DNA of 64,000 nucleotides from Providencia zhijiangensis (GCF_030315915.2 NZ_CP135990.1:3534001-3598000); one strand, 5' to 3'. Numbered from the stretch's first letter, positions 49,559 to 61,005 are shown. A program made the numbers and translations. The notes: generated by a model from the letters alone, not told the origin.

Positions 49559-51586
49559 CTACTGATCAGTTTTCTTATTTAACCCCAAGCGTGCCTTGAT
49601 ATCCGCTAAAGCGGACTGCCCTTTTTGCATTCGCTCTTCAGCGGTAACCACTTTTCGTTGTTGTTCCCACACCAAATCATCTTGCGGTAATTCCATCAAA
49701 AAGCGGCTCAGTTCAGGGCGGATCAGTTCGCCGTATTGGCGACGCTCACGGCTATGAGTAAAGAATAACTCTCGCTGCGCTCGCGTAATTCCCACGTAAG
49801 CCAGTCGACGCTCTTCATCAATATTATTTTCATCAATACTACTTTGATGAGGCAATAATCCCTCTTCCATTCCAACTAAGAAAACATAAGGAAATTCAAG
49901 ACCTTTAGATGCGTGCAATGTCATCAACTGAACCTGATCTGAATCTTCATCATCTTCCCCACGTTCCATCATATCGCGCAGCGTAAAGCGAGTGACAACC
50001 TGATTGAGCGTCATTGGATCATTTAGCTCATCCCCTTCAATCATTTCGCTCATCCATGTAAACAATTGATTGACGTTTTTCATTCGCATTTCGGCGGCTT
50101 TGGTACTGGCCGAGGTTTCATACAACCAACTCTCATAGTCCATTTCCCGTAAAAGATCCCGTACCGCTATCAATGGTTCACGCTCCGAAATCCGGACTAT
50201 CCCTTCCATCCAATGAGTGAAACGCTGCAACGCTTCCAAGCCTTTCCCTGTTAAAGTTTGTTCCAGACCTAAATCAAAGCTGGCGTGATATAAGCTTTTG
50301 CCTCGCTGATTCGCCCATTCTCCCAATTTTTGGATAGTTTTAGGGCCAATTTCTCGGCGCGGCGTATTCACAATACGTAAAAAAGCACTGTCATCTTCAG
50401 GGTTAGTCAGCACCCGCAAATAAGCTAAAAGATCTTTAATTTCAGGACGTGAGAAAAAGGATGTCCCTCCCGAAATTCGGTAAGGAATACGGTTTTGCAT
50501 CAGCATTTTTTCAAAAATACGAGACTGATGATTGCCTCGATACAAGATCGCATAATCTTTATATTGGGTTTTATTAATAAAGTGGTGAGCAATTAATTCA
50601 CCAATCACACGTTCCGCTTCATGGTCTTCATTATTTGCAGTCAGCACCTTTAATGGCGCCCCATAACCCAACTCAGAAAATAATTTTTTCTCGAAGACAT
50701 GGGGGTTATTGGCAATCAAAATGTTGGCCGCTTTCAAAATACGGCCCGATGAGCGGTAATTTTGCTCCAGCTTAATCACATTCAGTTTTGGAAAATCTTG
50801 GCTGAGTAACACTAAGTTTTGAGGCCTCGCACCACGCCAAGAATAAATAGACTGGTCATCATCACCAACGACGGTAAAGCGGGCACGGCTGCCCACGAGT
50901 AATTTCACTAGCTGATACTGACTGGTGTTCGTATCTTGGTATTCATCCACCAGCAAATAACGAATTTTTTGCTGCCAACGCTCACGGACTTCTTCATTAT
51001 GATAAAGCAGCAATGTTGGTTTGCTGATTAAGTCATCAAAATCCAAGACATTACAACTTTTTAAATGCAGCTCATAGCGGCGATAGCACTCAGCAAAATG
51101 GTGCTCTTTTTCCGTTCTCGCTTGCCCAACCACTTGCTGCGGAGAGATCAGATCGTTTTTCCAATTTGAGATCGCCGAGATCAGCTGTTGAAGAAGATCT
51201 TTATCTTCCTCAAGCAGATCAAATGTGAGTTCTTTGAGTAACGCCATTTGGTCTTGGTCATCAAACAAAGAAAAATTAGCTTTGATCCCTAACGCTTTAT
51301 ATTCGCGTTTGATAATTTCCAGTCCCAAAGTATGGAATGTGGAAATGATTAGCCCTCGGGCTTCTTTTTTACCTAATGTTTGTCCCACACGCTCTTTCAT
51401 TTCGCGCGCGGCTTTATTGGTAAATGTTACCGCCGCAATTTGCCGAGGCTGATAACCACAATGGCGGATCAGATGCGCAATTTTATTGGTAATAACCCGT
51501 GTTTTACCTGAGCCTGCCCCTGCCAAAACAAGGCACGGACCATCTACATATTCAACTGCCTGTTGCTGGCTAGGATTTAATCGCAT
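49559..51586 (-). CDS. rep: ATP-dependent DNA helicase Rep
   Basis: Superfamily 1A 3'-5' helicase acting with the replicative helicase to clear proteins ahead of forks; also needed by some phages. The 675 residues begin [29 protein letters not shown] with Walker A near 23-30. Motif II is [14 protein letters not shown] near 212, motif [16 protein letters not shown], and motif [16 protein letters not shown]. It is paralogous to uvrD in this window but lacks the UvrD C-terminal tail. It lies alone between gppA and the ilvC repeats. Confidence 0.98.
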   Translation of the reverse strand: MRLNPSQQQAVEYVDGPCLVLAGAGSGKTRVITNKIAHLIRHCGYQPRQIAAVTFTNKAAREMKERVGQTLGKKEARGLIISTFHTLGLEIIKREYKALGIKANFSLFDDQDQMALLKELTFDLLEEDKDLLQQLISAISNWKNDLISPQQVVGQARTEKEHHFAECYRRYELHLKSCNVLDFDDLISKPTLLLYHNEEVRERWQQKIRYLLVDEYQDTNTSQYQLVKLLVGSRARFTVVGDDDQSIYSWRGARPQNLVLLSQDFPKLNVIKLEQNYRSSGRILKAANILIANNPHVFEKKLFSELGYGAPLKVLTANNEDHEAERVIGELIAHHFINKTQYKDYAILYRGNHQSRIFEKMLMQNRIPYRISGGTSFFSRPEIKDLLAYLRVLTNPEDDSAFLRIVNTPRREIGPKTIQKLGEWANQRGKSLYHASFDLGLEQTLTGKGLEALQRFTHWMEGIVRISEREPLIAVRDLLREMDYESWLYETSASTKAAEMRMKNVNQLFTWMSEMIEGDELNDPMTLNQVVTRFTLRDMMERGEDDEDSDQVQLMTLHASKGLEFPYVFLVGMEEGLLPHQSSIDENNIDEERRLAYVGITRAQRELFFTHSRERRQYGELIRPELSRFLMELPQDDLVWEQQRKVVTAEERMQKGQSALADIKARLGLNKKTDQ

Positions 51587-51691
51587 GGTTTCTCTGCATC
51601 ACTTAGTTATTCAAAAAGGAATTCGCTACAGATTGTAGCAGAAACCCACCCAACTCTTGAGCAACGATCCTGCCTATTTATAAAAAACAAA

Positions 51692-51724
51692 AAACCACAT
51701 CATTCAGCAGAGCGATGTGGTTTT
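51692..51724 (-). terminator. ilvC terminator
   Basis: Stem AAACCACATC / GATGTGGTTT with a 12-base loop, followed on minus by TTTTTTGTTTTTT. It lies about 250 bases beyond the ilvC stop, so the two repeats below would be part of the ilvC 3' UTR. Confidence 0.88.
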
Positions 51725-51802
51725 GTTTGCTTTCTGTTTTCTGTTTTTTTTGACAGCCATACATTTTTCTAAACTATTCGCGTTAGAGGAAGGCGGCAAA
51801 GG

Positions 51803-51890
51803 AGGTTATCCCAAGGAGCATACATTAGTATGTGACTTGGGTAACCGAGCGCAGCCAACGCGCCTATCACGCGAAGAGTGACGAAAAATT
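51803..51890. repeat. 88-bp tandem repeat, copy 1
   Basis: First copy of an 88-base unit, immediately followed by copy 2. Each begins with a hairpin: GGTTATCCCAAG-gag-CATAC pairs with GTATG-tga-CTTGGGTAACC. The tail contains GCAGCCAACGC and ATCACGCGAAGAGTGACG. It looks like a dispersed enterobacterial intergenic hairpin element (ERIC-type), but I cannot assign it to a named family. Confidence 0.85.
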
Positions 51891-51978
51891 AGGTTATCTC
51901 AAGGAGCATACATTGAGTATGTGACTTGGGTAACCGAACGCAGCCAACGCGCCTATCACGCGAAGAGTGACGAAAAAT
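51891..51978. repeat. 88-bp tandem repeat, copy 2, touching the ilvC stop
   Basis: Second copy, about 97% identical to copy 1: one C-to-T change that turns a G-C pair into G-U in the stem, one inserted G in the hairpin loop region and one G-to-A in the tail. Its last base is the first base of the ilvC stop codon complement, so the array begins exactly where the gene ends. Confidence 0.85.
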
Positions 51979-53453
51979 CAACTTCCAACTGAAATTTTCT
52001 TCATATCCGTCATATACCCCCGTAAAACCTTACCGATCTTCTCGATAGGATGATTACGGATAGCTTCGTTGATATCACGTAATTGCGCGTTATCGGTACC
52101 ATTATCTGCAACTGGTTTCGCTAAATCACCCGCTTGTAACTTGGTCATAAACTCTTTCAGCATTGGAACCGCTGCGAATGAGAACAGGTAGTTACCGTAC
52201 TCCGCAGTATCCGAGATAACCACGTTCATTTCATATAAACGCTTACGTGCAATTGTGTTAGCAATCAATGGCAGCTCATGCAGTGATTCATAATATGCTG
52301 ACTCTTCTAAGATACCCGCTTCCAACATAGTATCGAATGCTAACTCAACACCCGCTTTAACCATCGCAACTAACAGAACGCCGTGGTCAAAATATTCTTG
52401 CTCTGCAATTTTGCCTGCAAATTCTGGGTAGTTTTCAAAAGATGATTTGCCGGTCTCTTCGCGCCATGTCAGTAAGTTTTTATCATTATTCGCCCAATCC
52501 GCCATCATTGTTGATGAAAACTCACCAGAAATAATGTCATCCATATGTTTTTGGAACAGTGGCGCTAAAATGGTTTTCAGCTGCTCTGATAAAGCATAAG
52601 CACGGATTTTCGCTGGGTTAGACAAACGATCCATCATCAGGGTGATGCCGCCCTGTTTCAGTGCTTCAGTGATTGTTTCCCAACCAAACTGAATTAATTT
52701 CCCTGCATAGCCTGGCTCTACGCCATCGGCAACCATTTTGTCATAGCTCAGTAACGCACCTGCCTGCAACATACCGCACAGAATTGTTTGCTCACCCATT
52801 AAGTCAGACTTAACTTCAGCAACGAAAGAGGACTCCAGAACGCCCGCACGATGGCCACCCGTTGCTGCTGCCCATGCTTTCGCAATCGCCATACCCTCAC
52901 CTTTCGGATCATTTTCAGGGTGAACCGCGATCAACGTTGGAACACCGAAGCCACGCTTATACTCTTCACGAACTTCGGTACCCGGACATTTTGGAGCAAC
53001 CATCACAACCGTGATGTCTTTACGAATTTCTTCACCAACCTCAACGATGTTGAAACCGTGAGAATAACCTAACGCAGCACCTTGTTTCATCATTGGCTGA
53101 ACCGCACGAACAACGGTAGAGTGTTGTTTGTCTGGCGTTAAGTTAACAACTAAATCTGCTTCAGGGATCAGTTCTTCATAAGTCCCAACTTTGAAGCCAT
53201 TTTCTGTCGCTTTACGCCATGATGCACGTTTTTCTGCGATCGCTTCTGGACGCAAAGCATAAGCGATATCTAAACCAGAGTCGCGCATGTTCAAACCTTG
53301 GTTCAGTCCTTGAGCACCACAACCGACGATGACGATTTTTTTACCTTTCAGATAGCCTGCTTCATCCGCAAATTCTTCGCGTTTCATGAAACGACACTTG
53401 CCTAATTGCGCTAACTGCTCACGTAAATTCAATGTATTAAAATAATTCGCCAT
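51978..53453 (-). CDS. ilvC: Ketol-acid reductoisomerase (class II)
   Basis: Mg- and NADPH-dependent acetohydroxyacid isomeroreductase, second step of Val and Ile synthesis. The 491 residues are the long class II form with a duplicated knotted domain. The N-terminal Rossmann region has [17 protein letters not shown] near 44-60; [16 protein letters not shown] follows. Metal ligands lie in the C-terminal helical domain ([14 protein letters not shown]; the second half [15 protein letters not shown]). The gene is divergent from its activator ilvY and carries the two 88-bp repeats in its 3' UTR. Confidence 0.98.
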   Translation of the reverse strand: MANYFNTLNLREQLAQLGKCRFMKREEFADEAGYLKGKKIVIVGCGAQGLNQGLNMRDSGLDIAYALRPEAIAEKRASWRKATENGFKVGTYEELIPEADLVVNLTPDKQHSTVVRAVQPMMKQGAALGYSHGFNIVEVGEEIRKDITVVMVAPKCPGTEVREEYKRGFGVPTLIAVHPENDPKGEGMAIAKAWAAATGGHRAGVLESSFVAEVKSDLMGEQTILCGMLQAGALLSYDKMVADGVEPGYAGKLIQFGWETITEALKQGGITLMMDRLSNPAKIRAYALSEQLKTILAPLFQKHMDDIISGEFSSTMMADWANNDKNLLTWREETGKSSFENYPEFAGKIAEQEYFDHGVLLVAMVKAGVELAFDTMLEAGILEESAYYESLHELPLIANTIARKRLYEMNVVISDTAEYGNYLFSFAAVPMLKEFMTKLQAGDLAKPVADNGTDNAQLRDINEAIRNHPIEKIGKVLRGYMTDMKKISVGS

Positions 53454-53594
53454 GGTCTTACTCCATTATTCGGTCAGTGTTCTGTTGTGTTCGTATTATC
53501 AGGCAATTTCGTTACCTGTTGCTCATTATTGAGCAGTTATGGATTTACTATATGCGATGATGAGCATTGCTTAAATTGATATATTAACAATATA

Positions 53595-53615
53595 ATGTTG
53601 CAATATTTGCAACAT
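53595..53615. promoter_or_regulatory. IlvY operator between ilvC and ilvY
   Basis: ATGTTGC-AATATTT-GCAACAT is a perfect 7+7 dyad with a 7-base centre, in the divergent region about 140 bases before ilvC and 27 before ilvY. It has the T-N11-A LysR form and resembles IlvY operators. IlvY binds such sites and activates ilvC when acetolactate or acetohydroxybutyrate is present, while repressing itself. Confidence 0.75.
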
Positions 53616-53641
53616 CAATCAAGGTATCATCAGAGGGCAAA

Positions 53642-54538
53642 ATGGATATTCGTGATCTACAACTGTTTTTGCACTTAGCTGAAAGTTGCCACTTTGGTCG
53701 CACATCAAAAGCCATGCATGTCAGTCCATCCACACTATCAAGACAAATTCAGCGTTTGGAAGATCAACTGGGTCATCCACTATTCATTCGTGATAACCGC
53801 TCGGTGAAACTGACCCAAGCGGGTGAGCATCTCAAACAGTTTGCCCAACAAACATTGTTACAATATCAGCAGCTAAAGCATGCGCTTAATCAGCAAAGCC
53901 CATCACTAAGTGGCGAATTACGCCTATTCTGCTCGGTCACTGCGGCATATAGTCATTTACCTCAAGTGCTTGATAAATTTCGTGCTTTGCATCCGCTCGT
54001 TGAAATAAAACTCACCACGGGCGATGCCGCAGATGCCGTTGAAAAAGTCGAAACCAAAGAGGCGGATTTAGGCATCGCAGGTAAACCTGAAAAATTGCCA
54101 GATAACGTGCGATTCGCCAAAATTGGGGAAATCCCCCTCGTACTTATTGCCCCATCACTACCTTGCGCAGTACGGAGTATGGTGACTGAAGAGGAGCCGG
54201 ATTGGTCTACGGTACCGTTCATTCTTCCTGAACATGGCCCTTCTCGTAAACGTATTGAATTATGGTTTAAGCGTCATCGAATCCATAACCCGGTAATTTA
54301 TGCGACGGTTTCGGGTCATGAAGCCATTGTGTCTATGGTGGCATTGGGCTGTGGTATTGCATTAATACCAAGTGTCGTCGTTGATAATAGCCCCGAGCCT
54401 GTCCGTAGCCGTGTATCTCAACTCGATAATATTTCGATGGTAGAACCATTTGAACTTGGCGTTTGCCTGCTCAGCAAACGCCTAAGTGAACCATTAATTA
54501 AAGCATTCTGGGAATTGCTCCCAGAACACTCAATCTAA
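53642..54538 (+). CDS. ilvY: LysR-type activator IlvY
   Basis: 298-residue LysR-family regulator of ilvC. The N-terminal helix-turn-helix (LQLFLHLAESCHFGRTSKAMHVSPSTLSRQIQRLEDQLG, about 6-44) is followed by a linker helix and the periplasmic-binding-like effector domain (about 92-295) with a GCGIALIPSVVV segment. It is divergent from ilvC across an operator dyad. It overlaps the end of ilvA by nine bases in the convergent direction. Confidence 0.96.
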   Translation: MDIRDLQLFLHLAESCHFGRTSKAMHVSPSTLSRQIQRLEDQLGHPLFIRDNRSVKLTQAGEHLKQFAQQTLLQYQQLKHALNQQSPSLSGELRLFCSVTAAYSHLPQVLDKFRALHPLVEIKLTTGDAADAVEKVETKEADLGIAGKPEKLPDNVRFAKIGEIPLVLIAPSLPCAVRSMVTEEEPDWSTVPFILPEHGPSRKRIELWFKRHRIHNPVIYATVSGHEAIVSMVALGCGIALIPSVVVDNSPEPVRSRVSQLDNISMVEPFELGVCLLSKRLSEPLIKAFWELLPEHSI

Positions 54539-56104
54539 TGTTCTTTTGCTATCTTGCGGCGCTAGAAAGAAACGGAATGACGGATTTCCCGTTTCATCAT
54601 GATATTCATATCCTAGTGCATCAAGGTGGCGATCAAAGCGTACTTCTGGACCAGAAAGCTCAAAGGCCGCCAGCACTCTCCCATAGTCTGTTCCGTGACT
54701 ACGATAATGAAATAGCGTGATATTCCAGTGAGTTCCCAGTGTTTCTAGGAACTTCAATAATGCCCCTGGAGATTCAGGAAACTCAAAGCTATACAATTTT
54801 TCATCTAATGGCTTCGATGGTCGCCCACCTATCATATAGCGCACATGCAGCTTCGCCATTTCATCATCCGATAAATCAGCCACTTCATAACCATTATTTT
54901 GCAGCCCTTGAATGATGTCATGCCGCTCTTGCTCACCACCATTTAAGCGAACACCCACAAAAATGCAGGCTCGCTCTGGATCAACATCTGTATAACGATA
55001 ATTAAACTCAGTGATTGAGCGGTTACCAAGCAATTGGCAGAATCGCAAAAAACTGCCTTTCTGTTCAGGAATAGTCACTGCAAGAATCGCTTCTCGTTGT
55101 TCACCTAATTCACAACGCTCGGATACATAACGTAAACCATGGAAGTTCATGTTGGCGCCTGACAGAATATGCGCCAGCCTTTCACCTTTAATGTTATGTT
55201 GCTGAACATATTTTTTCAGTCCCGCCAGCGCTAATGCCCCCGACGGTTCTGCAATCGCTCTCACATCTTCAAAAATATCCTTCAGTGCCGCACAAATGGC
55301 ATCACTATCTACGGTGATCACATCATCGACATACTGCTGGCATAGTCGAAAGGTTTCGTCGCCAATACGTTTCACGGCAACGCCTTCCGCAAATAAACCA
55401 ACACGAGGGAGATCAACGGGATGACCAGCTTCTAATGCCGCTTTTAAGCAAGCAGCATCTTCAGCTTCTACACCGATAATCTTAATTTCAGGCATCAACT
55501 GCTTGATTAATACAGCGACGCCGGCAATCAATCCACCGCCCCCAACAGGCACAAAAATACGGTCGAGGTGAGCATCCTGCTGAAGGAGTTCTAGTGCAAT
55601 AGTTGCTTGACCTGCTATCACAGATGGATGATCAAACGGCGGTACAAAGGTATATCCTTCGCGTTTTGCCATCTCAATTGCGTGAGCTTTAGCTTCATCA
55701 AAATTTGCGCCGTATAAAATGGCCTCTCCACCAAAGCTGCGAACAGCATCCACTTTGATATCTGCGGTTGCTACTGGCATAACAATTTTGGCTTTAATAC
55801 CAACACGATTAGCCGACAACGCTACGCCCTGTGCATGATTTCCCGCTGATGCAGTGACAACACCTTTAGCTTTTTGCTCTTCGGTCAAGCCCGCAATCAT
55901 GGCGTAAGCACCACGTAACTTAAAACTATGAACTGGCTGTCTATCTTCGCGTTTGACTAAAATGGTGTTTCCCATACGCGAAGAGAGTTTGCTCATTTCC
56001 TGAAGCGGTGTCACTTGCGCCGCTTCATAAACTGGCGCACTGAGCGCCGCCTTCAGATAGTCGGCACCTGTCGGTGCCGCTGGTAATGGTTTTGCGGCTG
56101 CCAC
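54530..56104 (-). CDS. ilvA: Threonine deaminase (biosynthetic)
   Basis: PLP enzyme that deaminates threonine to 2-oxobutyrate, the committed step to isoleucine, with Ile feedback. The 524 residues hold the PLP lysine Lys62 in HSFKLRGAYAM and the phosphate-binding PVGGGGLIAG near 185. The C-terminal two ACT-like regulatory domains (about 340-510) carry the Ile/Val sites; both are present (VTIPEQKGSFLRFCQLLG and EFPESPGALLKFLETLG). Last gene of ilvGMEDA, two bases after ilvD; its end overlaps ilvY. Confidence 0.97.
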   Translation of the reverse strand: MAAAKPLPAAPTGADYLKAALSAPVYEAAQVTPLQEMSKLSSRMGNTILVKREDRQPVHSFKLRGAYAMIAGLTEEQKAKGVVTASAGNHAQGVALSANRVGIKAKIVMPVATADIKVDAVRSFGGEAILYGANFDEAKAHAIEMAKREGYTFVPPFDHPSVIAGQATIALELLQQDAHLDRIFVPVGGGGLIAGVAVLIKQLMPEIKIIGVEAEDAACLKAALEAGHPVDLPRVGLFAEGVAVKRIGDETFRLCQQYVDDVITVDSDAICAALKDIFEDVRAIAEPSGALALAGLKKYVQQHNIKGERLAHILSGANMNFHGLRYVSERCELGEQREAILAVTIPEQKGSFLRFCQLLGNRSITEFNYRYTDVDPERACIFVGVRLNGGEQERHDIIQGLQNNGYEVADLSDDEMAKLHVRYMIGGRPSKPLDEKLYSFEFPESPGALLKFLETLGTHWNITLFHYRSHGTDYGRVLAAFELSGPEVRFDRHLDALGYEYHDETGNPSFRFFLAPQDSKRTLD

Positions 56105-56106
56105 AA

Positions 56107-57957
56107 TTAGCCTCCTAATTTAGACTTATCGCGTACAGCGCCTTTATCCGCACTCGTCGCCAAAGAAGCATAAGCGCGTAAAGCGAAAGAAACCTCACGT
56201 TGACGGTTACGCGGAGTATAGGCTTTATCTCCACGCGCTAATTCCGCTTCACGACGTTTTGCCAGCTCACTGTCGTTAACATCTAGGGACATGGTACGTT
56301 TTGGAATATTGATATCGATAATATCCCCATCTTGTACCAGAGCCAGTAATCCACCGCTTGCCGCTTCAGGAGAGATATGGCCGATTGATAAACCTGAACT
56401 TCCACCGGAGAAACGCCCATCGGTGATCAGTGCACAATCTTTGCCTAATCCCATCGATTTCAGATAGGAAGTTGGGTACAACATTTCTTGCATACCCGGT
56501 CCGCCTTTAGGGCCTTCATAGCGGATGACGACAACATCACCAGCGACAACTTTTCCACCTAAAATTGCCTCTACCGCATCATCTTGGCTTTCAAACACTT
56601 TCGCAGGCCCACGGAAAGTTAAGCTACCTTCATCAACCCCTGCTGTTTTCACGATACAACCATCTTCAGCGATATTTCCTGCAAGTACCGCCAAACCACC
56701 ATCCAAGCTATAAGCATGTTCGAGGTTACGGATACAACCATTTTCACGGTCAGTATCCAGTGATGGCCAACGGCAATTCTGAGAAAATGCTTGGGTGGTA
56801 CGAATACCCGCAGGTCCCGCTGAGAACATAGACCTTACAGACTCATCATTCGTCAACATAACATCGTACTGAGCCAATGTTTCTGGTAATGAAAGACCTA
56901 AAATATTCTTCACATCTTCCTGCAATAAACCTGCACGACTCAGCTCCCCAAGAATACCAATCACACCACCAGCACGGTGTACATCTTCCATATGATATTT
57001 TTGGGTGCTAGGTGCAACTTTACATAAATGAGGGACTTGGCGAGATAAGCGGTCGATATCATCCATGGTGAAATCCACTTCCGCTTCTTGCGCAGCCGCC
57101 AGCAAATGCAGAACGGTATTTGTGGAGCCACCCATCGCGATATCTAATGTCATCGCATTTTCAAACGCGGCTTTTGTTGCGATATTACGCGGTAATGCGC
57201 TCTCATCATTCTGCTCATAATAACGTTTAGTCAGCTCAACAATTCGCTTACCTGCATTGATAAATAACGTTTTACGATCAGCGTGAGTCGCAAGTAATGA
57301 ACCATTTCCTGGCTGAGAAAGACCTAATGCCTCAGTTAAACAGTTCATTGAGTTCGCAGTAAACATTCCTGAGCATGACCCACACGTTGGACATGCTGAA
57401 CGTTCAATTTTTTCACTATCTTCATCACTGACATTTGGATTTGCACCTTGGATCATCGCATCCACAAGGTCAAGTTTGATGATTTGATCTGAAAGCTTGG
57501 TTTTTCCTGCTTCCATTGGTCCGCCGGAAACAAAGATCACGGGAATGTTCAGGCGCAAAGACGCCATTAACATGCCTGGGGTAATTTTGTCACAGTTGGA
57601 GATACAGACCATGGCATCTGCACAGTGCGCATTCACCATATATTCCACAGAATCAGCAATTAGCTCTCGGGAAGGTAAGGAATACAGCATACCGCCATGC
57701 CCCATCGCAATCCCGTCATCCACAGCAATAGTGTTAAACTCTTTCGCGACGCCGCCTGCTTGTTCTATTTGTTCTGCGACGAGTTTACCTAAATCACGTA
57801 AATGTACATGACCCGGAACAAACTGAGTAAATGAGTTTACAACGGCAATAATTGGCTTACCAAAATCATCATCGGTCATACCTGTCGCGCGCCATAATGC
57901 TCGCGCACCTGCCATATTACGGCCATGAGTGGTTGTTGCTGAACGGTACTTAGGCAT
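56107..57957 (-). CDS. ilvD: Dihydroxy-acid dehydratase
   Basis: Fe-S dehydratase converting dihydroxy acids to the 2-keto acids of Val and Ile. It has 616 residues. Cluster ligands are visible: Cys in [12 protein letters not shown] near 122 and [18 protein letters not shown] near 192-209. The C-terminal [25 protein letters not shown] is the family signature. It follows ilvE by 61 bases that contain a GC-rich hairpin, and ilvA follows directly. An oxygen-sensitive [4Fe-4S] enzyme is expected from the family. Confidence 0.98.
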   Translation of the reverse strand: MPKYRSATTTHGRNMAGARALWRATGMTDDDFGKPIIAVVNSFTQFVPGHVHLRDLGKLVAEQIEQAGGVAKEFNTIAVDDGIAMGHGGMLYSLPSRELIADSVEYMVNAHCADAMVCISNCDKITPGMLMASLRLNIPVIFVSGGPMEAGKTKLSDQIIKLDLVDAMIQGANPNVSDEDSEKIERSACPTCGSCSGMFTANSMNCLTEALGLSQPGNGSLLATHADRKTLFINAGKRIVELTKRYYEQNDESALPRNIATKAAFENAMTLDIAMGGSTNTVLHLLAAAQEAEVDFTMDDIDRLSRQVPHLCKVAPSTQKYHMEDVHRAGGVIGILGELSRAGLLQEDVKNILGLSLPETLAQYDVMLTNDESVRSMFSAGPAGIRTTQAFSQNCRWPSLDTDRENGCIRNLEHAYSLDGGLAVLAGNIAEDGCIVKTAGVDEGSLTFRGPAKVFESQDDAVEAILGGKVVAGDVVVIRYEGPKGGPGMQEMLYPTSYLKSMGLGKDCALITDGRFSGGSSGLSIGHISPEAASGGLLALVQDGDIIDINIPKRTMSLDVNDSELAKRREAELARGDKAYTPRNRQREVSFALRAYASLATSADKGAVRDKSKLGG

Positions 57958-57980
57958 ATCTTAACTCCCGAGTTTTAAAA

Positions 57981-58001
57981 CAGGCGGGGAACGACCGCCT
58001 G
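57981..58001 (-). other. Stem-loop in ilvE-ilvD gap
   Basis: Perfect 7-bp stem CAGGCGG / CCGCCTG with a 7-base loop, followed on minus by TTTTAAAA. It is terminator-like inside the operon and could lower ilvDA relative to ilvGME, or mark processing. Confidence 0.6.
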
Positions 58002-58018
58002 TAATTTATAGTATTTAA

Positions 58019-58948
58019 TTATTGAGGGTTTACTGGATCTAACCAGCCCCATTTATCTTCTGTTGTACCGTTAAATAAACCAAAGAATGCTTGCTGAATT
58101 TTCTTCGTCACAGGACCACAACGACCGATACCAACTTGGATACCATCAACACTGCGAACTGGAGTGATTTCAGCAGCTGTTCCTGTCATAAAGACTTCAT
58201 CCGCTAAGTACAGAGATTCACGAGACAGCGTTTGTTCACGCACTTCGATTCCCATATCTTTCGCCAATGTCAAAATGGCATCGCGGGTGATCCCCGGTAA
58301 TGCTGATGAAGTAAACGGTGGGGTGTACAGAATGCCATCTTTCACTTCAAAGATATTCTCGCCTGCGCCTTCAGAAAGATAACCATGAACATCCAGCGCG
58401 ATACCTTCTTGGTAACCATGACGACGCGCTTCGCTACCAACCAATAATGACGATAGGTAGTTACCACCTGCTTTTGCACCAGTAGGAATAGTATTTGGTG
58501 CAACACGATTCCATGAAGAGACCATTGCATCAATTCCTTGGTCTAATGCCTCTTCACCTAAATACGCCCCCCAAGGGAATGCGGCTAAAATGACATCAGT
58601 ACTGTAGCCATCTGGTGGATTCACGCCCATGCCCACATCACCAATGAAAACTAATGGACGAATATAGGCACTGACTAAGTTATTTTTACGCAGAGTTGCA
58701 CGACAAGCTTCCATTAACTCATCGACGCTGTAGCTGACTGGCATACGGTAAATTTTCGCAGAATCATGTAAACGCTGCATGTGTTCACGATGACGGAAAA
58801 CAACGGGTCCTTTGTGTGAATCATAGCAACGGACGCCTTCAAATACGGAGGTACCGTAATGCAGAGCGTGAGACATTACATGAACTTTAGCATCTGCCCA
58901 TGGCGTCATTTCACCGTTAAACCAAATAAAGTCAGCTTTCTTAGTCAT
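58019..58948 (-). CDS. ilvE: Branched-chain amino acid aminotransferase
   Basis: Class IV PLP aminotransferase catalysing the last step of Val, Ile and Leu synthesis. It has 309 residues, as in E. coli. The PLP lysine lies in PTGAKAGGNYLSSLL near 160. SEGAGENIFEVKDG near 193-206 and the TSSALPGITRDAIL segment bind the cofactor phosphate. It follows ilvM by 12 bases. Confidence 0.98.
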   Translation of the reverse strand: MTKKADFIWFNGEMTPWADAKVHVMSHALHYGTSVFEGVRCYDSHKGPVVFRHREHMQRLHDSAKIYRMPVSYSVDELMEACRATLRKNNLVSAYIRPLVFIGDVGMGVNPPDGYSTDVILAAFPWGAYLGEEALDQGIDAMVSSWNRVAPNTIPTGAKAGGNYLSSLLVGSEARRHGYQEGIALDVHGYLSEGAGENIFEVKDGILYTPPFTSSALPGITRDAILTLAKDMGIEVREQTLSRESLYLADEVFMTGTAAEITPVRSVDGIQVGIGRCGPVTKKIQQAFFGLFNGTTEDKWGWLDPVNPQ

Positions 58949-58960
58949 TTTATCTATTCC

Positions 58961-59230
58961 TTACATTGCACTTTGTGTGCGTAATAGTCGTGATTCTTGT
59001 TGTTTTATTTCAACTTCAGTGATGTCAGCCAACTTCGTTAACTGTGCACATAACTGTGCTAATGGTCTTTGGCTGCTGACAGTCAGTTCGATACTTACAT
59101 TATCACTATCTGATAATTGATCCACATTCATAGAACTAATCCGAAATCCACGATGGCGAGTCACTCGCAAAATACGCTCTAAAACCTCGGGGCGGAAACG
59201 GGCTAATATCGAGAGTTGATGCTGCATCAT
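58961..59230 (-). CDS. ilvM: Acetolactate synthase II small subunit
   Basis: 89-residue ACT-domain subunit that stabilises and activates the IlvG catalytic subunit of AHAS II. It begins [29 protein letters not shown], closely matching E. coli IlvM. AHAS II is not feedback-inhibited by valine. The start overlaps the ilvG stop by four bases (ATGA), giving equal synthesis of both subunits. Confidence 0.97.
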   Translation of the reverse strand: MMQHQLSILARFRPEVLERILRVTRHRGFRISSMNVDQLSDSDNVSIELTVSSQRPLAQLCAQLTKLADITEVEIKQQESRLLRTQSAM

Positions 59231-60873
59231 AACGGTTTCTCCATCATTTTTTCGTTACTAGCCCCTGGTGGAACCAATGGCCAGACATTTTCTAATTCAT
59301 TAATTGATACCTGTAATAAAAACGCACCTTCACTTGCCAGTAGCTCATCGAGTGCTGCGTCCACTTCTGATTTACATGTAATACGGCGACCTTGAATGCC
59401 AAAAGCGTTCGCTAATGCAACAAAGTCTGGGTTGTCAGTCAAAATGGTTTCACTGTAGCGTTGCTCGAAAAACAGCTCTTGCCATTGACGAACCATTCCT
59501 AAGCGTTGGTTATCTAACAATAAAATCTTAACGGGTAACTGTTTGCGTTTAATCGTTCCTAGCTCTTGGACATTCATCATGAAAGAACCATCGCCAGATA
59601 CACAAACAACAGTATCTTCAGGTCGAGCGACTTGAGCACCCACTGCTGCCGGGATCCCAAAACCCATCGTTCCTAACCCGCTTGAAGTTAAAAAGTTCTC
59701 TGGTCCATCAACAACAATATGTTGAGCAGACCACATTTGGTGCTGACCAACATCTGTTGTAACAACGGTATTGGGTTTCATTTTGTCTGACAGTTGTTTC
59801 AGCAATAATGGGGCGTAGATGGGTTCACCTGGGTGGTCATAACGCCAACCAAACTCCTGCTTAAGCTGTTGAACTTCTTCCTGCCAACTCGTGATGTTTT
59901 TTGTCACCATCAATTGAGGCAATAACGCTTTCGCATCACCCAATAGTGCAACATGAGTTTGACGTAATTTATCCAATTCAACGTGATCGATATCGATATG
60001 AATAACTTTCGCATTCGGAGCAAACGTGTTTAATTTACCTGTGACTCTATCGTCAAAACGCGCACCAACTGCGATGAGTAAATCACAACGTTGCACTGAA
60101 ATATTGGCAGCTTTCGTACCGTGCATCCCCAACATACCGAGATAGTTTTTATCTGCTGGGTGCACTGCTCCTAAACCTTTCAAGGTGACAACTGATGGGA
60201 TCTTTGTCTGTTCGATAAAGGCTCTCAATTCAGTTACAGCCCCAGACATCCCGACTCCACCACCAATGTACAACATTGGTTTTTCTGACTGCTCTAACAG
60301 CATTCTTGCTTGCTGAATTGCATCCTCAGAAGTTGAGTCTGGTTGCTCTACAGGCATTAAATAGGGGGATAAATCTGCATGTTGCAGCTGAATATCTTTC
60401 GGAATATCAATCAGTACTGGCCCAGGACGCCCACTATTTGCGATTGCGAAAGCTTCAGCGAGAATACGAGGTAAGTCCCCTATGGATTCCACCAAAAAAC
60501 TATGTTTTGTACAGGCCAGAGATAACCCTAAAACATCAATTTCCTGAAAGGCATCTGTACCAATAAACTCTGAAGCTACCTGCCCTGTGATAGCAACAAC
60601 AGGGACGGAGTCGAGCAATGCGTCAGCCAACCCTGTAATCACGTTTGTTGCTCCAGGGCCTGAGGTCGCAATGCAAACACCTGTTTTTCCTGTCGAACGA
60701 GCATATCCGATGGCTGCGATAACTGCGCCTTGCTCATGGCGACACAACAAATGTTCTACGCCACCATCGTACAATGCGTCATAAACAGGCATGATAGCGC
60801 CACCTGGATATCCAAAAACAGTATCAACGCCTTGTGTCCTTAATGCTTGAACTAACCACTGTGCTCCGTTCAT
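59227..60873 (-). CDS. ilvG: Acetolactate synthase II large subunit, intact
   Basis: ThDP-dependent catalytic subunit of acetohydroxyacid synthase II, which makes acetolactate or acetohydroxybutyrate. From ATG 60873 it is 548 residues ([25 protein letters not shown]). The catalytic Glu is in [16 protein letters not shown] near 47 and the ThDP motif is [15 protein letters not shown] near 426-440 with the later [11 protein letters not shown]. The frame is open throughout, so unlike E. coli K-12 there is no frameshift and the valine-resistant isozyme should be active. ilvL and its attenuator lie upstream. Confidence 0.98.
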   Translation of the reverse strand: MNGAQWLVQALRTQGVDTVFGYPGGAIMPVYDALYDGGVEHLLCRHEQGAVIAAIGYARSTGKTGVCIATSGPGATNVITGLADALLDSVPVVAITGQVASEFIGTDAFQEIDVLGLSLACTKHSFLVESIGDLPRILAEAFAIANSGRPGPVLIDIPKDIQLQHADLSPYLMPVEQPDSTSEDAIQQARMLLEQSEKPMLYIGGGVGMSGAVTELRAFIEQTKIPSVVTLKGLGAVHPADKNYLGMLGMHGTKAANISVQRCDLLIAVGARFDDRVTGKLNTFAPNAKVIHIDIDHVELDKLRQTHVALLGDAKALLPQLMVTKNITSWQEEVQQLKQEFGWRYDHPGEPIYAPLLLKQLSDKMKPNTVVTTDVGQHQMWSAQHIVVDGPENFLTSSGLGTMGFGIPAAVGAQVARPEDTVVCVSGDGSFMMNVQELGTIKRKQLPVKILLLDNQRLGMVRQWQELFFEQRYSETILTDNPDFVALANAFGIQGRRITCKSEVDAALDELLASEGAFLLQVSINELENVWPLVPPGASNEKMMEKPL

Positions 60874-60956
60874 GTTTATCACCTATCTGCCTTTGTTTAT
60901 TTGCTTGTATTTATTATGTTTTTATTATCTTTGTTGGTTTGCATAAATTTTATGTC

Positions 60957-60988
60957 AAAAAAAACCCCGCGCCTTTCGGTGCGGGGTT
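60957..60988 (-). terminator. ilv attenuator
   Basis: On minus AACCCCGC pairs with GCGGGGTT around a 10-base middle that itself folds (acc-gaaa-ggc), followed by TTTTTTTTG. It lies between ilvL and ilvG and is the attenuator stem. Confidence 0.92.
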
Positions 60989-61005
60989 CTCGTAAGATTT
61001 GGCTA

